Of a stretch of DNA of 64,000 bases, positions 45,108 to 54,174 are shown in pieces. Origin of the DNA: Puccinellia tenuiflora. Taxonomy: Eukaryota > Streptophyta > Magnoliopsida > Poales > Poaceae. Location of the stretch: contig QRDG01001991.1 in NCBI GenBank assembly GCA_012064385.1, positions 803,290 to 867,289 on the forward strand, written 5' to 3'. The number at the start of each line of letters is the position of its first letter. Position 1 is the first letter of the stretch. Under the pieces are notes generated by a model, which worked only from the letters and a program-made list of their open reading frames with translations, was not told the origin of the DNA and did no database searches. Position numbers and translations under genes: made by a program.

Positions 45108-48100
45108 TGTAACAGCCCAGATTTGGTACCCTAAAATATGGGCCAAATTTTCACTTTTTCTTTTCATTGCATCATGGCATACATTATTAAATTGCTAAAT
45201 TTAATCAAAGCAACAAATGGAAAACATTAAAGGGAAGCAAAACACTTCCTAAAAGTTCCAAACCAAATGCAATTGCTCAAATTGGCAAAACAAAATATTC
45301 TTGAGTTCCATATTTGTCCAGGAAGTTCCAAGAATGCATTTTCCAGTTTAATTGGCAAAGTAAAATTTTTGCCAAACAATTAAATAAATTGGGACTTCAA
45401 AATTGAGTTAAACCAATTCTTAATTTGAAACCAAGTTAAACATTTCAAAAGTTTCCATATAAAATTATTGGGAGATTCATTATATTATTGGGAGCCTCCA
45501 TGAATATTTTCACTTATTTTGGAAATGTTTAAATACCCCAAGTAAATGGATTTTGGAAATTATTAAGATTTGCCATATTCAAACCCTATGAACAATTGGT
45601 GTTCAAAACTTTTTATTTTGCAACACAAATTTTTGTGGAGTTAATACATGTTATGGGGAGGCTACATAAATATTTTCAGAATTTTTCAAATTGTTTAAAG
45701 GCCTCAAATAAATCCATAAACCTATTGGTTTAAAAGAAACAGAAAAAGAAAAGGGAAAAGTTTAAAATGCTGACAGGTGGGTCCCCCTGTCAGCCTCTCC
45801 TCTTCCCTCCTTCTTCACTGTGGCACTAGCGATCCCACTGTCGCCATGGCCGCGCCGCACCGTGTCCTCCCCTTCTGCCTCCCCCGCATCCTGGCCCCCC
45901 TGGTGGATGAGAAGCACCCGGCGACGCCCTCCTCTCTCTCCATTGCTCTTTCCCCCTGGAAACCCTAACCCTAAATCGCCCGAGCTCCTTCCGTCGAGCC
46001 ACTGCCGTCCGCTTCAAATCGCCGGCGACCGCTGCCTCCCCGAGCGAGTCCAAGCCGCCCAGGAGCTCCGCACCGTCGCCTTCTCCCTCCCCGGCCAAGG
46101 AATCGAGGCGGGGATGCCCAAGTCGCCGACGCCGTCCTTCCTCCTTCGCCTCCTCTCCCCACCGCTCGCGCACACGCTCGCCGCCGCCCGGCCTCCCCAT
46201 GCCTCGCCGGCCTCGCCATCGCCTCCGGGGTGAGCTCCTGACCCGAATGGCCCTCTCCTCCCTCTCCTTCCCCCTCTGTGCCGTGCTCCCGCCATAGCAC
46301 CGCCGTCCGTCGTCGCGGCCATGGTCGCCGCTGGCCCTCCGGCGACCATATGGTCTAACCCGCCGCCCCCCCTACTCCCCTCCATCTCCTCTAGCTAGTA
46401 GTGCTGTCGCCCGCGTCCAATTTCGCTCCGAATCGACGATTTCTTGATCGACCTGCATCAGCTCCTCTGATGACGTCATGATGACGTCAGCAGTTCATCT
46501 GTTTTAATTTTTCAGAATTTAACAGAAATTGGAATTTGCAATATCTAATAATTGGTAAATCAGGAAAATGAAATTGACATACCAAAAGGTTTAGAATGTC
46601 ATAACCTATTCAAATATGTAACTCATACATGCAATTGAATTGGAAAATTTGAATTTAAATGTGAAATGCAAATCATCTGTTAGTTATTCAAATTTTGGAA
46701 ATTCATATCTAGAGTTTTATATTTCAAAAAAATGCAAATCACATGTTAAAATGCTCAGCTAAATAAACTCTACCTGTTACTGCCCTTAGTTGAATTAATT
46801 GGTTAAATTAAATTGCCTTTAATTGTTAAATAGAGAAAAGGGCAGGTTTAAATTGATATTTGGGAAATTCATAACAATTTGAATATTGCTCCAAAAATTA
46901 CAAATAAGGTACCATTTTGTTCAGAGAATTCATATCTACCTGTTAGTTGTAATTGCATGTTAAACTGATTTTTCTAAATTGCTGTTAAAACTAAAATAAC
47001 TAAAATGGCAGATTTTTTAGATGAATTTGTAAATTCAATATCTTTTGTTTTATAACTCAGAAAATTACAAATGATATGTAAAATTGCTCAGAAAAATAAT
47101 ATCTATCTGTTAGCACCATTGCCATGATCAACAAAGATTATTAATTTGCCTTTATTTAATAAATACTAAAATGGCAGATTATAATCATTATTTGGAAAAT
47201 GCATAACTTCAAGAATATTCATCCAAAATTTATGAATGAGCTCTCAAAATGTTCAGTGAACAATGGACTACAACTTGATGTCATTTGAGAGCATTGTAGA
47301 TTTAATTTTGGTGCTGTTTATTAAAAATAAATAAAATGGCAGAATTAAATCAATTATTGGAAATATCATAACTTGATGAATATTAATTCAAAAATTGCAA
47401 ATGATATACCAAAATGACCAGCAAAGCAAATGCTATCTATCTATGTTAATATCACAGCATGAAACCAAATTCTCCTTTGATGTTATTCTCGAATTGGTTA
47501 AAATGAATTAAATTGCATAACCATTTAAATCGCCATTTCTTCACCGTTAATCGAAAAATTGCAAACGGAGTACCAAAATGATCAGGAGAACAATACCTAT
47601 CTAATAATGTCATTTTCATGCACGTAGAACTCACATTTTAGTACTGGAAATTTTGGGCAAATTCTTAATTCATTAAGTTAAATATGGAGTGATAACCCGT
47701 TAATTGCGATAAGTATTTTAGGGGTTCCATTTAACTTGTGGGACATGCCCAATATTATTTCAGTGCCTAATTTGACCATCTCATCATGATTGTGCATTGC
47801 ACCTTGTATTCATGTTATTTATTTCGTTTCCGGTATTGTTTGTGTTTCGTTAGATTCAGGAGTCGAGGTTCCACCACAATACCTCGACGATCAACGCGAC
47901 CAGTACTATCAGCAAGGCAAGAGCTAACCTAACCTTCTTGGCATCTAGCATCCTATTGTTTTACAAACTTATTTTATCCACCATAATATTGCATGCGATT
48001 CAAATGTCTCTTTTGATCAAGATGTAGAGTATCCTATGAATGCATGTTTATCCCCCGAACCATCACATGCCTCCCCTCCTATGAACCCTAGGTTTGATGT

Positions 48101-49602
48101 GTTGGCCGGAGACAAAGATATAATTGTTGATTATATATGCTTAGCTATGCTTAGCCATGCTTAGTCAAATGATATATTTTGTCCAGTGATTTAATTCCAT
48201 TATTATGAATGGTGGTGGAATGGCCGGATATGAAGGTTACTTGTGGTGGATAATTAATTTGCTAAAAGGCTTGGATGAGTTGCCATCGGGGATGGTGTTT
48301 TGTCTCATTCTTGTCGCCTAGGCTGAGAGTGCTTTTAGCTAGAACCAAGAACCGAGCGTGCTACCATCGGTGGGGGTATGGGCCCCTTACTAACTAAATA
48401 ACTTGTGCGGGCGTATCCAAGGGTCCTCTAGTTTGCGCTTTCCATTTGCGAGTGTGCGGCCGGTGATGATGATGATGATGTGATGAGGATGGTGGTGATA
48501 GGAGTGGCGATGGGGTAGGGTGTTGAAATAGGCACTGAACTTGTCCCGTCGTCACGATGACCCTTGGATAGTCGCATGTGAGGTAAAGGTTTAACCGCGC
48601 CCGCCCTGCCGGCTTTCCCCGAAAGAGAGCTAAATGATCAGGCAAGGGGTCGGACGGTACCAATGGATAAAAACAGTACACCCGTGCAGGGTTTAATCTT
48701 TTCGAAAAGCCGTGTCCGCGGTTATGGACAAACTCTTGGGAAAGGCGGATTAGTTCATAGAGAACCTGAACCTATTTAATAAATTGGCAGCTAGAGGATG
48801 CAATCCAACGTGTGCTAAAAGGTTCATTTCCTCGAGGGTGATTCGAGGAAGTGCCTTGGTGGAGATGAGATGCTTCTGTTTACAAAGGGTTCGTTGAGAA
48901 CCACAGATGAAAGTTTACTCTCTTATCACTTTCCGGAAAACATTCTGAGTAGACGATGCCATGGGTCTTATGTCTTTTAAAAGAAAACCTAGCTTTATGC
49001 AAATTAGCTACAACATACAGCATTAGAGCCTCCGTCGGCATTGGGCCTATATCGCCCTACTAATTCTTGCAAGTACGTCGTACTCAGCCTTGCTTTGTTG
49101 AATATTATTTGTTTCAGACGAGGACGTCACCGAACTGGAAGGTGGGTTCTTTATTGACATTGACGAGTAGTCTGGGGTTCCCAGGTGGCAGCTTGGGACG
49201 TTTTGGAACAGGCTGGCACAGGATGTTTATCTGTAGGCCTCTTAGGCCATATTTTGGATCTTGTTGTTTAGACAACTAAATTTGCTTCCGCTTGATGTAA
49301 TGATGGGTCTGTGACCTCTGATTGTGATTTTGCTATCTTTCTCATATATGAGTTGAACTATGATCTCTTGTGTCGTAGAGTTTGTGATGTGCCAGTTGTT
49401 CCGCAGTCTTGGTCTCCTTACTATACGTGAAAGCGATGTCTGAGCTTATGGCATGATCGAGGTGTTGTGTGCCGATGATCCATTCCGAGCACACCTGCCA
49501 ATGAGTTTTGGCCTGGGATTGGTAAACCCAGTAGCCCTCGATTGTGTAGCATGACCGGTTACACAATGTTTCACTGTATAGTTCTGGGGTCGGGGCGCTA
49601 CA
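45108..49602 (+). mobile_element. 4.5-kb solo LTR inserted in the CACTA transposase gene
   Basis: 4,495 bp from TGTAACAGCCCAG to GGGGCGCTACA with a perfect target duplication ATGAT at 45103-45107 and 49603-49607. It contains no gag, pol, PBS or polypurine tract, so it is a solo LTR. Its last 1.7 kb matches the LTR of element B (inverted, 13373 to about 15050). The 5' part is different and includes a GC-rich block (45780-46480) and seven degenerate 165-bp repeats (46545-47630). Frames inside it are not genes. Confidence 0.93.
46545..47630. repeat. Degenerate 165-bp tandem repeat inside the solo LTR
   Basis: A shared landmark (CAAAATGNTCAG) recurs at about 46591, 46755, 46921, 47088, 47253, 47418 and 47582, spacings 164-167 bp. 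Around each is the same order of motifs: a CATAACTTGA-like run, AAAAATTGCAAATGATA, the landmark, TATCTATCTGTTAG and GGTTAAAT. Sequence identity between units is low, but spacing is strict. Confidence 0.75.
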
Positions 49603-49607
49603 ATGAT

Positions 49608-51902
49608 GATCATCACGAAGGAGATGATGCCGGAGCAGATGGTGGTGGAGAAGACGCAGCGTCGACAGACACACATATGCGGCTAACCTCGGCCTTGCAG
49701 GACCCACATGTTCGGGCACTGCTCCTCAAGGAGACGAGCAACGCGAAAGCTGCTGCCAGAGAGAAAGCCAAGCTGGAGCAGATGGAGATTGACGGGAAAA
49801 CTCCGTTGTTTCCTGATTGCCGGCCCGAGGATACACGCTTGAGCGTCACGCTCAAGGCTCTGCAGATGAAGGCAGAAAGCAAATGGACTGACGTAAGCTT
49901 CAACAAAAGCATGAGCTTCTGGCAAAAACGTCTTCCCAAGGGCAACACGTGTCCAACTAATATCGAGGAGGCCAAGAAAATCGTGTGCCCTCTGGACATG
50001 CCGTACGACAGATACCACGCCTGCATCAATGATTGCGCAATTTATCGGGGTCCGTACGAGGACAGAACCACATGTCCAGTGTGTGGCCAGGGACGATACA
50101 AGAGAGGGAACAAGAAAGTACCTCAGAAAGTGGTATGGTACTTTCGTATCACTCCCCGCCTGCAGCGGTATTTCGTAGACCCTAAGGAAGCAAAGCTCAT
50201 GCTATGGCACGCGGAAAGGGAGAAGATCGAAGAAGATCCGGAGAAGGGCAGGATCCTGACACACTCTTCAGATGCTTGCCAGTGGGAAGCATTGGACATC
50301 GACTTCCCTGAGTTCGGGGCCGATCCAAGGAACGTCAGGCTTCGTATGAGAACCGATGGACTCAATCTGTTTGGCAACCAGAGTAGCACGCACCGCACCT
50401 GGCTTGTGTTTGTATGGCGGTACAACCTCCCTCCCTGGCTATGCACCAAGCAGAGATACGTACACATGAGTATTCTGATTCAGGGGCCAAAACAGCCAGG
50501 TGTCGACATGCATTTGTATCTCGGGCTGTTGAAAGAAGAGCTAGCCACGCTGTGGGAGACACCTCCTCTTACGTGGGACGCATACGGAAGAGATTATTTC
50601 CCTATGAGAGTCGCGTTGTTGACGACGGTGCAGGACTATCCAGGTTACAGTTACGTGTCTTGCCAGGTGAACCACGGACACAACACATGTGTGAGGTGCA
50701 TGGATAAGACCCCGCATCTCCAGCTACCAAGGGATCCCGGTTCTTCGAAGACCGTGTTCCAACGGACTCGAATGTGGCTTCCAATCGATCACGTGTGGAG
50801 AAAGCGCGGGTACCTGTTCGACGGTGAAGAAGAGCCCGAAAAAGCCCGACGTCCGAGGAAAGGCGAAGTAATCAACGACATGCTGGAAAACTGGGAAGAG
50901 TGCCCTCTGCCGGGAAAGAAGCGTCCAAGGACAAAGCCGCTGCATGGTGTGTGGAAAGCCAGGTCTGTTTTCTGGGACCTGCCGTACTGGAAATACCTCC
51001 ACACGCCCCATAGCCTTGATATGATACACATCACGAAGAACGTGTTTGAGAGTCTGCTTGGCACCCTTCTCAACATGCCGGAGAGGACCAAAGATGGGCC
51101 AAAGGCAAGAAGCAACCTGGAATTGCTTCGCATCAAGAAAGAACTTCATGGTTCGGCGCCTGATGAAGATGATGATGATGAGATGGGCGAAGATACCCAG
51201 GGTCGCCGCAAGAGGGCTAAGAGGAGGGATGTGGTGTTTCCCGCTGCCTGCTTCAGTCTAAGTGAGAAGAAGCTCGAGCAGTTTTTCAAGTGCCTCCTAG
51301 GAGTCAAAGTTTCACACGGTTACTCTAGGAACATAGGCAGATATCTGGACGAAACGAAGAAGAGGTTCAGCGGGATGAAGTCTCACGACTGTCACGTGCT
51401 GATGATACAGATACTTCCTGCTGCGATCCGAGGGATAATGGACGAGCACGTCCGTGAGACGCTATTTGGCCTCTGCAACTTCTTCGACGTCATCTCGAGG
51501 AAATCAATTGGCTTGAAGAAGCTCGACGCACTGCAAGGAGAGATCGTCGTGATACTGTGTGAGCTCGAGATTTACTTCCCGCCTGTGTTCTTCGACATCA
51601 TGGTGCATCTCCTCGTCCATGTCGTGGATGACATCATTCATCTCGGGCCGACATTCCTGCACAACATGATGTCGTTCGAAAGGCTCAACGGTGTTATCAA
51701 AGGATTTGTCCGCAACAGGTCCCGTCCAGACGGAAGCATCGTCAAGGGCTTTTTGACCTACGAGTGCGTCTCTTTCTGCCAGAATTTTCTATGCACCGAG
51801 GATGACGACACGGCCGACCCTATTGGTCTGCCCAAAAGGACACACCTCGGCAGGCTTTCGCGCCCTGCATGTCGGCACGAAGGGTCGACGCCTCGACTTT
51901 GA
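49608..51902 (+). pseudogene. CACTA TNP2-type transposase, main part
   Basis: Continues the N-terminal frame. After an acidic linker come QDPHVRALLL and the Transposase_21 (TNP2) domain: CPLDMPYDRYHACINDCAIYR, a CPVCGQGRYK zinc-like pair, VVWYFRITPRLQRYF, MRTDGLNLFGNQSS, VCQ-type CQVNHGHNTCVRC, WDLPYWKYLHTPHSLDMIHI and TKNVFESLLGTLLN. The following DUF4218-like region has LHNMMSFERLNGVIKGFVRNRSRPDGSI. This would cut and join the element ends. The frame ends at 51902 in unrelated residues because of a frameshift at about 51835-51860; the true continuation is in the frame read at 51838-52713. Confidence 0.9.
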
Positions 51903-52713
51903 CAGGGCACACCGAGTCGCGCTACAGCAGATCGAAGTGGTCGACACTTGGGTGGAGGAGCACAAAAGCTTTGTCGAGCAGAAGTTCATTGACCTTGGCC
52001 GGCCAAGGAAGAAGGGAGACGTAACAAGAGAGCACAACTCCAGCTTCACGGCTTGGTTCAAGAAAAAACTTCACGACCTGCGGTCGACGCCTTCTACGGA
52101 GGATGAAAAACTCATTTTCGCATTGTCACAGGGCCCCGGGCACAACGTGAGGACATATCAGGCCTACGACATCAACGGATACAGATTCTACACCAAGGAA
52201 AGGGACATGAGTAGCATATATCAGAACTCAAGTGTAACGATGCTATCCTATGCCGATGACGAAGCCACAGTCAAGGAAATATTCTTCGGAAGGATCGAGG
52301 AGATCTGGGAGCTCGACTACGCCGGAGAGAAGGTGCCGATGTTCCGTGTCAGATGGGCCAAGAGTGTCCACAAAGAGGGCCGGTATTTCACCACCATGGT
52401 TATACCCGATGCCTCCGTGAAGAACGCATCCGCAAAAAATGAGCCATGGGCACTCGCGAGCCAAGTTGACCAATGCTTCTTCATCACCGACCCATCAAAG
52501 CCAAGCCGTGTTGTCGTGAGGAGGGGCAAGAGGAGCATCATCGGAATGGAAGGACCCACAAACGAGCAAGACTTAGAAAAGAATGGTGATCCAAAGATCG
52601 AAGAGGAATTCGACAAGTACTTCGTCAACCCGACTGCCGTAGGGAAAAGGAAGATCACCCTACCTACTAAAGATTGTCCGTTCACGAGAAGAAACCTCAA
52701 CATTCCCGGCTAA
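51838..52713 (+). pseudogene. CACTA transposase C-terminal region (DUF4216-like), frameshifted
   Basis: Frame +1 relative to the main part, open from about 51838 to the stop at 52711-52713. It reads GRRLDFDRAHRVALQQIEVV, VEEHKSFVEQKFID and HNSSFTAWFKKKLHDL, then the DUF4216-like block GHNVRTYQAYDINGYRFYTKE, VKEIFFGRIEEIWELDYAG and VPMFRVRWA, ending with a Lys-rich tail. It belongs to the same protein as 49608 onward; the frame change has separated them. It could instead be a true intron boundary, but no GT-AG pair in register was evident. Confidence 0.82.
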
Positions 52714-52784
52714 AGTATTCAACCGTGAGGAAGAAGGGCAAGAAGATTGCAAAAAGAGACGCTAGCTCTAGCTAGCTAGGGCGG

Positions 52785-53203
52785 TGTCGAGGTGTGGACT
52801 CGGCAAATCCCAAGGTTGTGTACCCCGGGTTGATTGAGGGGGAGAGAGTATGAATGTTGGTGATCACGACGGCTAACAGGGGGCGAGTTTACCCAAGTTC
52901 GGCCCCTCGAGATGAGGTAAAGACCTACTCCTGCTTGTCTGGTATTATCGAGGTGGCTACAATGGCGAGATGACAATCTCGCTAGGGTTTGCCTGTGTGT
53001 TTCTTGCCCTAGGTGACGCACCCTCCTGGCCTTTATATCACAGGCCAGGTCTCGGGTGGACGGTGCGGATTGCACATTACAGAATAAGGAAAATCATCAC
53101 CGGCCTAACCAGCTACTTGGGCCACACGGTACACTTCATGGGCTTCTCTTGGCGTGACCCAGGTACCACCACCGTGGGGTACCAGAAAGGTAGCCCCACA
53201 ACA
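52785..53203 (-). mobile_element. 3' LTR of the second Tat-like gypsy element
   Basis: On the minus strand it starts TGTTGTGGGGCTACC at 53203 and ends CCTCGACA at 52785, 419 bp. It is short for this group, but its ends fit. A minus-strand TATA-like TATAAAGG is at about 53031-53037. GTTTACCCAAGTTCGGCCCC at about 52891 is the motif shared with the LTR fragments at 21030 and 31433. The polypurine tract lies at 53204-53216 and the left flank GGCGG (52780-52784) would be the target duplication. The element's 5' LTR is beyond 64000. Confidence 0.75.
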
Positions 53204-53216
53204 GTAGCCCCCGAGT
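53204..53216 (-). other. Polypurine tract of the second Tat-like element
   Basis: CTCGGGGGCTAC on the minus strand, directly before the LTR start. The same core recurs at 53404-53415, 55821-55833 and throughout the array at 57918-59095. Confidence 0.7.
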
Positions 53217-53993
53217 GCTTAGTCGAATCGCAGAGTCGAGTAAAGGACTCCTTCCTCCGGGCACGCCACCTGGTTCCTTTACTAGTCAACCTTCGGCTGC
53301 AATTGTCTTGAATAATCGGGTGCTCCTCATGATCTTCTTGATTCGCCAACTTTCGACTGTCGTTGTCCTTAGTTATCGGGTGCGCGAACAGTGCTCCCGA
53401 TGGGAGTAGCCCCCGAGATTAAGCTGAATCGCTTGCGATTGAGGTTAAACTCAATTTTTCTTCAGTCGCAAAGTCCGCTCCCGATGGGAGTAAAAAGATG
53501 ACTCGAAATGCCCGAGTCAAAACTGGCCTTGCTCGACTTACTTTGTACTCAGCCTTGATGGCCTACTGATTTGACTGAAACTCAGCTCTGAAAGCTTACT
53601 GGTTGTTCATCCACTCGAATGATGAATTCGGGTGTCATCAGCTTTGTAATGCTTACTATGTACTTGTCTCACTCGAATGGATTGTCGAGTGCTCTGCCAG
53701 ATCGTTGGCTTACTTGATACGAATCCATAGTGACGTCAGGGATGACATCAATGATGACGCTTCCTGGCACACTCTGCGCCCGATGGGACGTGACGAAGTG
53801 GGCCCACTGTCGCAGCGGCCGCCGTTGAATTTGGACCGTTGGGCGCGAAACTTTCGCGAAGTGATGATGACGCCTTGGTTCCCGTGCGTAGTGGAGGATG
53901 ACAGTTGCCCTCTCCACGCGACACGTGGACGGCCGGATGGTTGCTTCGGGTTACGGTTCCGTGGATGACGGCTAGGATGAACTGCCCCCGCGG
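53217..53993 (+). other. Spacer and upstream region of the antisense gene
   Basis: About 780 bp without coding features. It contains a 40-bp block (53376-53417, GGGTGCGCGAACAG then CTCCCGATGGGAGTAGCC) that recurs with one or two changes inside an intron of the antisense gene (55793-55833). A third partial copy of CTCCCGATGGGAGTA is at about 53476. Confidence 0.6.
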
Positions 53994-54000
53994 TATATAA
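53994..54000 (+). promoter_or_regulatory. TATA box of the antisense gene
   Basis: TATATAA between two CCGCGG palindromes (53988-53993 and 54007-54012), about 120 bp before the first ATG at 54119 and 180 bp before the chosen start at 54175. Its strand and place fit a promoter driving the antisense gene independently of the LTR. The role is inferred from the motif. Confidence 0.6.
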
Positions 54001-54174
54001 TTTTCACCGCGGCGTGAGAACAGTTCACCAAGCCTTCATTCCCGTCTTCTCCGCTGCCTCATCTCCATTGCCATTTGCACCGAGATCTCCAGAAACTCTC
54101 CCCTCCTCCGCTAGCACCATGGGCCAGAAGAGGGTGAAGGGAGCGGAAAGCTCCGCCGCCGGTACGACGCCGGC

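Larger units (their letters stand above)
43800..52784 (+). mobile_element. CACTA (En/Spm-type) DNA transposon, 3' end not seen
   Basis: Starts with the terminal sequence CACTAGTGGGAAAAGGC, typical of grass CACTA elements, followed by subterminal inverted motifs to about 44300 and a transposase gene of the TNP2 type. The 3-bp target would be GGC (43797-43799). The right end is absent: 71 bp after the transposase stop, a Tat-like LTR begins at 52785, so the 3' part of the CACTA must lie beyond that element. A 4.5-kb solo LTR (45108-49602) is inserted in its coding region. Confidence 0.9.

Noticed and set aside
45820..46385. Overlapping frames on both strands as genes
   Set aside because: They sit in the GC-rich block of the solo LTR. 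The same kind of block in other LTRs (about 16190-16680) also gives open frames without domains.
46545..47630. Centromeric satellite
   Set aside because: Only seven diverged units inside an LTR with its own target duplication. The period alone does not support a centromere.
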